DNA of 64,000 bases from Pinus tabuliformis (Eukaryota; Streptophyta; Pinopsida; Pinales; Pinaceae): the NCBI GenBank assembly GCA_031772625.1, contig CM062817.1, positions 889,872,184-889,936,183 of the forward strand, written 5' to 3'. Position numbers and translations under genes: made by a program. Of this stretch, positions 1-10,132 are shown one piece after another (position 1 is the first letter of the stretch; every line of letters starts with the position of its first letter). Under the pieces are notes generated by a model. It saw only the letters and a list, made by a program, of their open reading frames with translations, was not told the origin of the DNA and searched no databases.

Positions 1-1092
1 AACAAAGGTATTAGGAACCCTTCCTGTCCCAGAGTGCTGCTCAACCTTTAATTTGAAGATTTCATAGGCTAATGACTCTATCATCTTGGTCAGTTTATCA
101 ATCTTGGGATCAGAGGATGATGAAGGCTCACCCCTCTGTCTCCTTCTGTCAGCATTACCTTTGAGCTTTTTTGCAGCCATGATGTTTGATTCTACTTCCA
201 AGGTTGCATCCTGCATATCAGCCAAAGTAGCACATCGCCTCTCCCTCAACAACAAACAGAAGTCAGAATCAAAGGCACTGGCATAAATGAGTCTAGCAGA
301 GGTAGTGGTGGGTTTTACTTCAGCTAGTATCTTATTGTACATGCGGTTAAATCTCTTATTAAAATCAAAAAGTAGCTCACCATTTTCCCTTTGTAAGTTC
401 CTAAACTCAGTGTGGTAGAAAAGGAGATCTTTCTTATCCCCCCAATGCTTTAGGAAGGCATCATCTAAGGCCTCAATATATGCTATAGATATTGGGGTCA
501 TTTCTTTGAACCATTTTCTAGCCTCTCCATCTAGGCTTTGGACAAAGACTCTCATCCAGACATCATCTTCACTAACGTCCAGGTTATCAGCATAGCTATG
601 GAATGACTCAAGATGTTCTTAAGTTGAAACATCTTCAGTCCCAGTGAAATTAGGTATATACTTCTGATACTCTCCAGTAGGCATGGCATTCAAAGGAATG
701 GGCAGTATTAGAGGTCCATACCTAGCAGCTATGATTCTTTCCATTTTGGTAGGTGCTTGTGGACCTGCCATAACTGTGGTGGCTAAAAGAGTACTAGCAG
801 TCTGAATGATAGAGGGCTGAGGAGTGATTGATAAGACTAAAGGAGTATGGTGAATAGGAGGTGAGGTTTCCTTTGGGCATACAATAAAGGGAAAACCTAA
901 AGAATAAGGAGCTTTATGAATTTCTGAGATTTTTTCTTCGCTGCTAGTATTAGAAGCTATACTCTCAACATATATTTGTTCTATTACGGGCCTTTCTTGA
1001 AGAGATATAGGAGATTGTTTAGGTTTACCTGAACCTGATGCTCCTTTCTGCAATACCTTTCTTTCTTTGATGATATTTTTAGGGTCAGGCAC
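1..1092 (-). pseudogene. Ty3/gypsy gag, partial, one in-frame stop
   Basis: Retroelement capsid gene that runs off the left edge of the window. From about 618 down to 1 the frame is continuous and shows the usual plant Ty3/gypsy capsid order: WMRVFVQSLDGEARKWF near 560-510, then FLKHWGDKKDLLFY and FNKRFNRMY, then a Ser-rich linker and a coil at the edge. The N-terminal part (619-1092) is Pro/Thr-rich. A TAA at 619-621 interrupts the frame; a CAA-to-TAA change is the simplest origin. Knuckle, protease and pol would lie outside the window to the left. The start is uncertain: the first open codon after an upstream TAG is a GTG at 1092. It lies downstream of the primer site at 1296-1311, which fits gag. 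The family call is firm; whether the whole element is dead cannot be judged here. Confidence 0.85.
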
Positions 1093-1295
1093 TGGGTCAG
1101 CTTGTGACTTCTAAGGATTTTTTTCGAGTATGCCCCACAAATTGAGCCAGAACTATGAAGTGGAGTCAGGAAGAGGTTCGGCCTCCAGTAGAGTCGCCAG
1201 ATAGATGATTACAACCAAAAAAGTTCCCAAACTTTGTCTATCATCAAAGTTGGATCTATGTCATTTCCCAGGGAAGATGAGCTTCAGTTTCCTCT

Positions 1296-1311
1296 CCCGG
1301 CAACGGCGCCA
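1296..1311 (-). promoter_or_regulatory. Retrotransposon primer-binding site, tRNA-Asp type
   Basis: On the minus strand this reads TGGCGCCGTTGCCGGG, complementary to the 3' end of plant tRNA-Asp and typical of Athila-type and related Ty3/gypsy elements. It lies a few bases inside a TGTCATC... LTR edge on the plus strand (1316) and upstream of the gag on the same strand. The same primer site recurs at 13787-13803. Confidence 0.8.
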
Positions 1312-1315
1312 ATTA

Positions 1316-3309
1316 TGTCATCACTCCAGGAAACTCTCCTAGGTTGCAGCTCAGAGATGCCTGGTAACATGTAATCTTCAATATTGTTCTCAGAACTATT
1401 GGAATGGATGATGGTTTGGATCAAGTCAGATAACCATTTCAGCTCTATTCTCACTCAAGACATGCATGAACACTCTCACCGATATAAGGCTTTAGACCAC
1501 TAATGCTCAATAATTTATAAATTAAATGGATAGATGGAGAATATTGGTAATACCAGCATTGCATACATAAACACATATGAATGGCTAGCTACAGGAAGTA
1601 AATGAGACTTTCAAATCTAACTTATCAATGCAGCGATAAGATGACAGTTATTTGGCATTAGACACAGCAGAAAACCTGAATAACCTATTCAAGTGCAAGC
1701 ATAGAACAACAAAGAGAATGGGCATTGAACATATAATACCAAAAGAAGCTTATATTTCTAGAATAAAGATGAGAAATCTCCAGAAGTTGAACCCCAGTTA
1801 CATTTTACTTTCATATACTTATAGCTTTTTACAATGCTCTCAAGCCTTCTGAGGCTTGAGAGGTCTCAATCTATTTGATTTGTCTTGTTAACAACTTTGG
1901 TGCCCTCTAGGCAAGCATGGGCTCGGAGGTTTCTCTTCTGATAGAAGAATAACCGCATTCAGATATTTTGGGTAGCTTGTTGCGTTGTTTGGGAGCTCTC
2001 TCGTGCCAGAGATGCCCCATAATGTTTTTTGTTGTGGCTGTGTCATGCTGCGTTGCTCTGTGGCCCCTTTTATTCCCTTTTCAGTCTCTGTTTCCCAGCA
2101 GCATGCCTCCCGGACTCTGCCATGTAGTGGAATGGGTCTTCGGCCTCTGTAATCCCTTTAAAGGTTTCTTTTGACTGTTTCCTATATTTACACAGAAAAC
2201 GCTGCAATCACTGATAAATCTCACCTTCTTTGTGTATTTTGGACTTCAAAAGTCCTCAAAAATAGTTTATTAATCTCTTGGGTCTGCCCTTGTCGCCATT
2301 GCAAGTCACAAAAACCCTGCTCCCGTGCATTTTCCTCGTATTATGAAATACGCAAAAAACACTAAAAAATGCATGAAAAATGTTCTGGCGGACTTGAAAA
2401 TATAGGCATTTCTATTTCAAAACCCATCGAGTTCGTCCATGTCGCCCTTGCAAGTCGCGCTCGGCCTGTCCTATGGTTCCCTTTGTATTTCATTTAAACA
2501 ACGAAAACACAAAAACACATTGAAAAATGGGCTTTGGTGGATTTTAAATAATATATATTTTACTTCCCAGGCCCTTTCGGGTCCGGGCTTCATCACAATC
2601 GCACTACCCCAAGGCTCCCTTCGTATTTTCATTATATAACGAAAATACACGAAATACATTAAAAATGGCCAATCTACGGACTTCCAAAATTATAAAAAAT
2701 CATATATAATGACGTCAGGTCCAGCTATCGGGTCGCCCATATGTATATGCAAAGGCCCTTTCCCATGTTTTTCGTCGATAGCAATCCGGTGATATAACGT
2801 GGGCCGTCGATCTGCACGCACGATCGACAGTCCATGTTTAATTATCGATTGCAGTCACAACTTCCATATTGTTTGTGTCGATACCACCGATTTTCCTCCG
2901 CTGATTGCGACACACCAATCCGATCATTAGCGATCGCTGATCGGCGGTGTCCAGCGCCGATTTCCACTGCCCGCCTGTGCAAATCAGATTTGCCGATGCA
3001 ATCCACCGCTTGGATCTGGGTCGTTGATCGGCCAGATCTAACGGCTATTGTGCCTTCTTGGTTTTAAGCCTGCAATAATGGTTTTTTTACAGTTTAAATG
3101 CGTTTTTCGCCTCCCGATAGTGCATTTCTGCCCTTCCAAGGGCTCTCCTCCCTTGCTTGTTTCGACCGATGGATGATCTTAAGAAATTTTGAAGACTTAG
3201 GGAGTGCTTTGGAGCATATTTGGATCCTTTGGCATGATTTTAAGAAAACCTTGGAGACTTTGGGGGTGTTTTGGATCTGTTTTTGGGCGAAACGCCTCCA
3301 AGGCTAACA
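1316..3309 (-). mobile_element. Probable 5' LTR of the left-edge gypsy element
   Basis: The inner edge is well placed: on the minus strand the LTR ends ...GGAGTGATGACA just before the primer site. The outer edge is a guess, at 3309, where the minus strand reads TGTTAGCCTTGG and would give a TG...CA LTR of about 2 kb. Inside are an A/T-rich TATA-like stretch on the minus strand (about 2696-2712), a triplicated hairpin repeat (2330-2700) and a CGAT-rich block (2760-3010). The partner LTR lies outside the window, so neither the outer edge nor a target duplication can be checked. No protein gene is recognisable here. Confidence 0.45.
2330..2700. repeat. Three degenerate copies of a hairpin-forming unit
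   Basis: Three copies about 135-150 bp apart share the core CGTATTTTC...GAAAATACACG followed by ACATTAAAAATGG-like sequence. The cores start near 2337, 2488 and 2624. In the last copy TCGTATTTTC and GAAAATACACGA form an imperfect inverted repeat. Each copy is preceded by a C/G-rich stretch ending near TCCC. They lie in the putative LTR and may be promoter-proximal tandem repeats. Confidence 0.5.
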
Positions 3310-3318
3310 GTACCTCCC

Positions 3319-3512
3319 ATGTCAAAGATTAATTATGTGGCAACCTTTTCCATGCCCGCATCTACTAACGATCTAGTAGACGATGTAGTGCATCATGTTC
3401 TAGAAGTGTTGGCGCCTAATCTTTCCTTTGGATCCTTTGATATGTATCCTTTCCAGAATATTGCTCTCCCATCTGATGACAACCTCTTGGAAGCCATGGC
3501 CTTTTGGGGTCC
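3319..3512 (+). other. Short open frame truncated by a retrotransposon insertion
   Basis: An open frame begins MSKINYVATFSMP and runs to the point where the LTR element inserted at 3513. If the inserted DNA and one GGTCC copy are removed, the frame meets a TGA immediately (3508-3512 joined to 15515), so little was lost. No family is recognised. It could be a fragment of an older transposon or chance. Beyond the insertion the same flank continues at 15515 as a minisatellite. Confidence 0.2.
3508..3512. repeat. Target-site duplication GGTCC (left copy; right copy 15510-15514)
   Basis: Five identical bases flank the outer LTR ends at 3513 and 15509, the length expected for retroviral-type integrase. 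This fixes both ends of the element. Confidence 0.9.
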
Positions 3513-4179
3513 TATCTAGTCAATTTAGTGTCCAAAATTGCTTTACATAAATTATCAATCTGGGTATCGTAAATTGATGAAGTGTGGTGCACTATATGTG
3601 CTTAGTTAACCTTTTTCTTACTTTGTTGTTTTATAGTTTATGTTGTTTTTGGGGGTTTTGTTTCTTATGCTTAAGGAAGTTAATCTAAGAAATAAAAGTT
3701 ATGCTTCTAGATGAAATTCTCTGAATGTTAATGGTCAAATCTAATGACTTTTAATATTAGAATCTAATTTCTAAAGAAGGAAGGAAAGGGAATGAACATT
3801 AGATAAAAACAAATCAAAACTTTGAATAGTTAGATTAGTCTAAGCCAGCAAAATATCTATGAAAAGAAAGCAAAAATGATAATTCTATTTGAAATGGAAA
3901 GCAAATGCAAAGCATGTAACTAAATGAAGTGTTTTGTCACTCTGCTACACAATTTTGGGAGAACTATCTCCTTGTGATAGCATTTTTTTGAGGGACTCCA
4001 TACTGCATTGTTCTAAAACTGAAAATGAAATGCAAGGAAAAACTCAATCATTAGTAAAACATTTCACCAGTTAGTCTTAGGTTCAACCATCAATGAAGGG
4101 CTTTTGGAAATATATATTTAAATCATGAGTTACTAAATTGATAAGAAAATGGCATTAAACTATTTAACTCTAAACTAAT
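3513..4179 (-). mobile_element. 3' LTR of the minus-strand element, outer part
   Basis: Collinear with 13807-14475 in the 5' LTR. It ends at 4179, exactly where the copia element begins. The sharing continues at 9088 after the copia element. Confidence 0.9.
4175..4179. repeat. Target-site duplication CTAAT of the copia insertion (right copy 9088-9092)
   Basis: CTAAT flanks both ends of the copia element. The other LTR of the host element has the uninterrupted site AAACTAATGAAC near 14471-14482, with a single CTAAT, so the empty site is preserved inside this window. Confidence 0.95.
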
Positions 4180-4606
4180 TTTTGGGTTGTGTTATATTCT
4201 TTCCACATAGTTAACAGGGGGTTTGAGGGGCACCCGTAACCCCACTTTATGGGTTTCGGGGCAACGCCCTGGAAAATTTTGGTTTTGGACCCTATGTTAG
4301 GTTGGGCAAACCCACCTATGGTTTTGTGCATGATTTTCACACATGTTTTTTGGACGTGATGGTTTTCAGTCCATGGTATTGGACGCGATGGTTTTTGGTC
4401 CATGGTATTGGATGCTTCAGCATGTATAAATATGTATTATAACATTGAAAGGAACATAATGAAAAATCAAGCTGGTAGTCCCGATTTTGGGATCCAGGGG
4501 AAAATCTCTGTGTACATGTGTTTTATGTGTTCTGCTCTAGCATTATTTATTTTCTACGTTTTAGAATTTGTATGCAGGTAATCTCTGTACGGGGTTAAAA
4601 CCTACA
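4180..4606 (+). mobile_element. Copia 5' LTR
   Basis: 427 bp, ending ...AAAACCTACA. The first bases are TTTTGGG where the 3' LTR has TGTTGGG, so the terminal TG is mutated. It is 30 bp longer than the 3' LTR because a 29-bp segment starting GGACGTGATGG is present twice in tandem (4352-4380 and 4381-4409) and only once in the 3' LTR. Confidence 0.93.
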
Positions 4607-4608
4607 TT

Positions 4609-4620
4609 TGGTATCAGAGC
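4609..4620 (+). promoter_or_regulatory. Copia primer-binding site, initiator tRNA-Met
   Basis: TGGTATCAGAGC, the standard plant copia primer site, two bases after the LTR end. Confidence 0.95.
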
Positions 4621-4728
4621 AGATTTGGCTTCAAGGGGACGCCTTTTTTGTCGAGGGGTTTTGCTCGGGCCTGTGGTAGACCCTGTTCAGTGGGAGATTT
4701 GCGAGATTGATTCTGGTGGTGAAAGAAG

Positions 4729-5395
4729 ATGGCGAGTAGTGGAAAGATAGAGATTGAGAAATTTAATGGTTAGAGTTTTGAGTTGTGGAAACTCAAGATG
4801 GAGGATCTGTTGGTGGATAAAGATCAGTGGATCACGGTAGATCCGGGTACTAAACCAACGGGAGTGTCCGATGAAGAATGGAAGAATTTGGATCGAAAGA
4901 CAAAGAGCACAATATGATTGTGTGTCTCAGATTTAGTATTGCTAAATGCATTAGGGGAAGCTACAACAAAGGCTTTGTGGGACATGTTAGGGACTTTGTA
5001 CCAATCTAAGTCTCTGGTGAATAAATTGTTCTTGTGAAAAAAGTTGTATAACTTGAGGATGAAAAATGGAGACTCAGTGACAGAGCATCTGAACGCATTT
5101 AATACTGTGGTAAGTCAGTTAGCATCTGTTGATATTAAAATTTCAAATGAAGATAAGTGCATCAGTTTGTTGGGTTCTCTACCAGATTTGTGGGATAGTT
5201 TGGTTATTGTAATAGGTAGCAATGCAACTGCCTTGCAGTTTGATGAAATAGTCTCATCCTTGCTGACGGAGGAGATGAGACGAAAAAATGTGGAGAGCCA
5301 AAATGGTGATGCCTTGTCTGTACAAGTACAGTCCTAGAACAGAAACAAAAATAAGTCATCGAGTGGGAGATCTGAATCTCCAGGAAAACCTGTAA
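4729..5395 (+). pseudogene. Copia gag, four stops
   Basis: Capsid region of the copia polyprotein, starting at the ATG at 4729 (MASSGKIEIEKFNG), a normal distance after the primer site. Recognisable segments are SFELWKLKMEDLL, TKALWDMLGTLYQSKS and the UBN2-like stretch LNAFNTVVSQLASVDIKI. In-frame stops are TAG 4771, TGA 4915, TGA 5035 and TAG 5335. By comparison with the family these fit CAG-to-TAG and CGA-to-TGA changes. A frameshift near 5395 separates it from the nucleocapsid knuckle, which is in the next frame (CWKCGKEGHFKRDC, from about 5403). Gag would package the RNA in cytoplasmic particles; this copy can no longer do so. Confidence 0.9.
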
Positions 5396-5396
5396 A

Positions 5397-8300
5397 GTGG
5401 TGTGCTGGAAATGTGGAAAGGAAGGCCACTTCAAAAGGGACTGTAAATCTAAAGCTCCTGACAAAGGAAATGGATCTAATGAGGCTCTTTCTGCAGAGGC
5501 AAAAACCACCTCAGATGAAGTTGGGGATGTATACTTGGCTTCTTCAAGTACACATGTAGATCATGAGGCATGGTTGATTGACTCGGGTGCATCCTTTCAC
5601 TTCACACCCCATAGAGAGTGGTTCTGTGAGTATGAGAAATATGATGGTGGTGATGTCTTCTTGGGGGATGACAGGAAGGCTAGAATCATTGTTCGTGGAA
5701 AAGTAAAGTTGAAGCTGCAAGGTGGAAGGGTTAGAACACTTCCGAGTGTTCTGCATATTCCTGCATTAGCCAGAAATCTGATTTCTGTTAGTAAGTTGGA
5801 TGATGCATGTGTAAAAACAGTGTTCGAAAAGGACACCTACAAGATGGTTTGGGGAGCACTAGTATTGATGTGGGGAGTTCGGATTGGAACTTTGTACAAG
5901 CTACAAGGTAGCACTATTGTTGGTGGGTGCAACAGTTATGTGGTTCCTGAAAGTGGAGCAGAAAATCTAGTGGTCTCTGGAGAAAAGACCATGTTGTGGC
6001 ATCAAAGGCTTGGACATAATGGAGAGAAGGGCATTCGAATACTTCATGGTAAAGGTATGGTAGAAGGTATGAGTAATATCTCTTTGGATTTTGATTGCTA
6101 TGAAAATTGTGTATACGGGAAGCAGAATCGGGTAAGTTTCCCCTCTGGTGGTAAGAGGGCGAAACATATATTAGAGCTTGTGCACAGTGATGTGTTTGGA
6201 CCTATGAAGGTTCCATCACTGGGTAAGTCTGTGTACTATGTATCATTTATAGATGACTTCTCAAGGAATACATGGATATATTTCCTTAAGAAGAAATCTG
6301 AAGTCTTTGATAGGTTTAAAGAAAGGCTTTGGTGGAAAACCAGACAGAGAAAAAGATAAAGGTTTTGAGGACAGATAATGGTGGAGAGTTTTGCAGTAAG
6401 GAATTTGAAGAATTCTGCAAGAAGTGTGGTATAGTACGGCAGAAGACTACTCCATATACACCTCAGAAAAATGGAGTTGCAGAAAGAATGAACAAGACGT
6501 TGATGGAAAGGGCAAGAAGCATGCTCAGTGGTGTCGGGTTAGGACAGGAATTCTGGGCAGAGGCGGTGGATACTGCATGTTACCTGGTCAATAGGTCACC
6601 TTCATCACCGTTGGAGGATAAGACTCCACAAGAGGTATGGACTGGTAAGAAACCCTCTCTTTCACATCTGAGGGTATTTGGATGTGATGCATATGTACAA
6701 GTTCTAAAGGAGAAAAGAACAAAGTTGGATAGTAAATCTGAAAAGTGCATTTTTATTGGGTATAAGGATGGTTTAAAGGGTTATAAGCTTTGGAACCCAG
6801 TAACAAGGAAGGTTATGTACAGCCAAGATTTGGTGTTTAGAGAGGTGAGAGATGTTATTAAACATGAAGTCCAACCAAAGGAACTTGAGAAGATAGAGTT
6901 TGAGCTAAAGGAGGAGGAATCAGACTCTACAGCAGAGGAGGAATTAGAAAATGAAGAGCCACAAACTCCGGCTGTGAGAAGATTAGTTCGAGAAAGAAGG
7001 CAGCCAGAAAGGTATAGTCCATCTTCTTTCTGTTCAAATTTTGCTTTGTCTGTTACTAAAGATGATCCCAGAGCTGTGAAGGAAGCAGTGGATTCAAAGG
7101 ATGGAAAACTCTGGAAAGAGGCCATGGTTGATGAAATGGCATCTTTGCACAAAAATGAGGCTTGGGATTTGGTGGAGTTGTCGGCTGGAAGGAAACCCAT
7201 TGGTAGCAAATGGGTGTTCAAAAAGAAGACAAATGGAGAAGGAAAAGTGGAGAAATACAAAGCTCTGTTGGTAGCAAAAGGTTATTCCCAGGTGTCGAGA
7301 ACTGATTTTGGTGATATTTTTTCCACTATTGCCAAGGTAACTTCTATTAGATTACTTTTATCTGTTGTTGCTGCTTTTGATTTTGAGGTACAACAGATGG
7401 ATGTGAAGACAACATTTCTTCACGAGGATCTGGGAGAGGAGATCTACATGAAGCAACCTGAAGGCTTTGCGGTGAAGGGTAAGAAAGAACTGGTATGCAA
7501 GTTAAAGAAATCTCTGTATGGGTTAAAAAAGTCACCAACGATGTGGTATCATAAATTTGATACATTTATACGGGGACTTGGCTTCACCAAAAGCAAAGCA
7601 GATCACTGTGTGTATTTTAAATTAATTGGTGACCGTGTTATTTATCTGGTCTTATATGTGGATGATATGTTGCTGGTTGGAAATGACAAAGAAATTATCC
7701 AGGATTTGAAGACCCAATTGTCCTCCAAATTCGACATGAAAGATCTTGGTGCTGCAAACTATATTTTTGGCATGGAAATTAAAAGAGATCGTACAAAGAG
7801 GAAGATTTGGTTAAACCATAGGAAGTATGTCGAGACAATACTGCAGAGGTTTAATATGTAGGATAGTAAACCGGTGAAAGTTCCTATTCCTGTAGGTGTG
7901 AGGTTATCTGCTGAATAGTGTCCTGAGACACAAGAAGAGGAAGAGGACATGTCCCATGTTCCATATGCAAGTTCAGTCGGTAGCCTGATGTATGCAATGG
8001 TTTTTACTAGACCAGACATTGCACATGCAGTGGGAGTATTGAGCAGGTTTATGTCAAAACCAAGAAAGGAGCATTAGACAGCAGTGAAGCGGGTTTTCAG
8101 GTATTTGCATGGTACTAGTGCTTATGGTTTGTGTTACCAAGGAAGACCAGGATTGGACAGAGTGTTGGATATTCATGGCTTTGTTGATGCAGACTGGGCT
8201 GGAGATCTGGATCAGAGAAGATCTACAAGTGGTTATGTGTTTAACCTATTTGGAGGTGCAGTCAGTTGGATGAGTAAGAAACAATCTATAGTGGCACTAT

Positions 8301-8641
8301 CAACTACAGAGGGAGAATACATCGCAACCACTCATGCAAGCAAGGAAGCAGTTTGGTTGCAGAGATTGTGTTCAAGTATGGGGTTAGTACAAGAAGCTAT
8401 AAGGATAGACTGTGACAGCCAAAGTGCAATTTTCTTGGCAAAGAACCCCGCATATCATTCAAAGACAAAGCACATTGATGTTCAGTATCACTTTGTGAGG
8501 GATATGATAGAAGAAAAAAAGGCGTTGCTAGTAAAGGTGGACACTTTGAAGAATACTGCAGATGCATTGACAAAATATATGAGCTCTAAAAAGTTCTCTT
8601 GGTGTAGAGAGACAATGGGCATTTTAGGGCTGGAAAAATGA
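5397..8641 (+). pseudogene. Copia pol: knuckle, protease, integrase, RT, RNase H (broken)
   Basis: Domains in order: CCHC knuckle (about 5403-5445), aspartic protease with DSGAS (about 5580), the pre-integrase region with WHQRLGHNGEKG (about 5998), integrase core with HSDVFGP, RTDNGGEF and the ERMNKTLMER region, reverse transcriptase with WVFKKK, LYGLKKSP and YVDDM (about 7659), and RNase H with DADWAGD, STTEGEY and KTKHIDVQYHF. A frameshift near 6325 lies inside integrase; before it the frame starts at 5397, after it the frame runs to a TAG at 7859-7861. Two further TAG codons follow at 7916 and 8075, then an open stretch to TGA 8639-8641. Catalytic residues are largely still visible, so decay is mostly by nonsense codons rather than erosion. 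Reverse transcription in trans would also need intact LTRs. Confidence 0.95.
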
Positions 8642-8678
8642 CTAAGCTCTCTTGTGGCCCCCTGTGGAAAGAAAACAA

Positions 8679-8690
8679 CAAGTGGGAGAA
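8679..8690 (+). promoter_or_regulatory. Copia polypurine tract
   Basis: CAAGTGGGAGAA directly before the 3' LTR start TGTTGGG, the usual position and form in this branch. Confidence 0.85.
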
Positions 8691-9087
8691 TGTTGGGTTG
8701 TGTTATATTCTTTCCATGTAGTTAACAGGGGGTTTGAGGGGCACCCGTAACCCCACTTTATGGGGTCTAGGGCAGCGCCCCGGAAAATTTTGGTTTTGGA
8801 CCCTATGTTAGGTTGGGCGGACCCACCTATGTTTTTGTGCATGATTTTCGCACACGTTTTTTGGACGTGATGGTTTTCGGTCTATGGTATTGGATGCTTC
8901 GGCATGTATAAATATGTATTATAACATTGAAAGGAACTTAATGAAAAATCAAGCTGGTAGTCTCGGTTTTGGGATCCAGGGGAAAATCTCTGTGTATATG
9001 TGTTTTATGTGTTCTGCTCTCGCATTATTTATTTTCTGTGTTTTATAATTCTATGCAGGTAATCTCTATACGGGGGTAAAACCTACA
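8691..9087 (+). mobile_element. Copia 3' LTR
   Basis: 397 bp, TGTTGGGTTG...ACCTACA. Similar to 4180-4606 apart from scattered substitutions and the missing 29-bp tandem copy. Followed by CTAAT at 9088-9092. Confidence 0.95.
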
Positions 9088-10120
9088 CTAATGAACAATA
9101 ATAAATCTCATTCATAAACATAACATTTCACCATTTAGTTTGAGGATAAACCATCAACGAAAGGCTTTGGAAACATCTATTTATGTAATGAGTGACTACT
9201 CTAATAAGAAAATACAAAAACATGTAAAGGAAAACTAATCTACTGTGTGCTCTAATGCTCCAATCACCAATTGGAAAATACTTTCTTGGACTATTTTGCT
9301 AAGCATAGATTACATAGTTAGATAAATCTACAATCAACCGGTTGAACACACTTGCATGAATTAAAATTGCATGAATGGAAAATCTAAACTTGAAAACAAT
9401 CAAATGACATACTTGAATGAAATTAAAGCAAAACTACAAAATAAAATCTACTCTGCCTTACATTCTAATATGCTCCATGACATCTACTTCACATCTCCTT
9501 CCATGTTGAGAACATCAAAGCTTTATTCAAATTCTTCAAAATTACAAAAGTTTACAAAGCTCTCCAAAGCTTCCCAAAACTAAAAAGCTACCAAGCTATA
9601 AAGCTCTAAGCTAACAAATGAAGGAGAGAGATTTCCTATTTATACAAAAAGATGAGAAGTCATCTCATTAATAAGAGTCCATGAATCTCTCCCTATACCT
9701 CTAGAGTCCTAATCAAAATAGGAAATGATAAGACACATGTCTTCTTAGAGTTTCAATACAAATAGGAAATGTGACACATATCCTCATGATCCCATGATCC
9801 TCTCCACTCAAATTCGAATTTGGCCTTAGGGTGCCACATAAAGGTCTTCTAGAAGCCTCCTTTTGACCTACACATGTCAACAATCTCAACCCACTTGTTA
9901 GGTATAAACATATGTACATTATTTTCTAATTTTTAACCACAAATTCACTTAAAAGGGCTAAGAATTAATAAATTTTGGAAAAACATAAATGTGACCCAAT
10001 GATAATGAAAGTGAGATGAATGTAGTGACATGGTAGTGAAATGAAGGTGAAATGGAGGTGATATAATGGACATAATAGTGAAAGTGTAATGGAAATGAAT
10101 GACAATTTCAAGACCTAACA
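9088..10120 (-). mobile_element. 3' LTR of the minus-strand element, inner part
   Basis: Collinear with about 14471-15509 of the 5' LTR. It contains a minus-strand TATA box, TATAAATAG at 9636-9644, and ends at 10120; read on the minus strand the LTR begins TGTTAGGTCTTGAAATTGTC. A G/A-rich stretch (10010-10100) repeats GAAATGAAGGTGAAATGG-like units in both LTR copies. Confidence 0.92.
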
Positions 10121-10132
10121 TACCCCCCAACT
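10121..10132 (-). promoter_or_regulatory. Polypurine tract of the minus-strand element
   Basis: Minus strand AGTTGGGGGGTA directly upstream of the 3' LTR start at 10120, as required for plus-strand DNA priming. Confidence 0.8.

Larger units (their letters stand above)
4180..9087 (+). mobile_element. Complete, inactivated Ty1/copia retrotransposon (TNT1/Tork-like)
   Basis: A full copia structure in 4.9 kb: 5' LTR 4180-4606, initiator-tRNA-Met primer site 4609-4620, gag and pol in the copia order (protease, integrase, reverse transcriptase, RNase H), polypurine tract 8679-8690 and 3' LTR 8691-9087. It is inserted in the 3' LTR of the minus-strand element, with CTAAT on both sides. The coding region carries seven nonsense codons and at least two frameshifts, so it cannot move on its own. 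The WKLKMED gag motif, the YVDDMLLVGND reverse transcriptase motif and the overall order point to the Tork/TNT1 branch; the branch is inference from motifs. Confidence 0.95.

Noticed and set aside
6781-7260. 159-codon minus-strand open frame
   Set aside because: Ser-rich antisense of copia pol.
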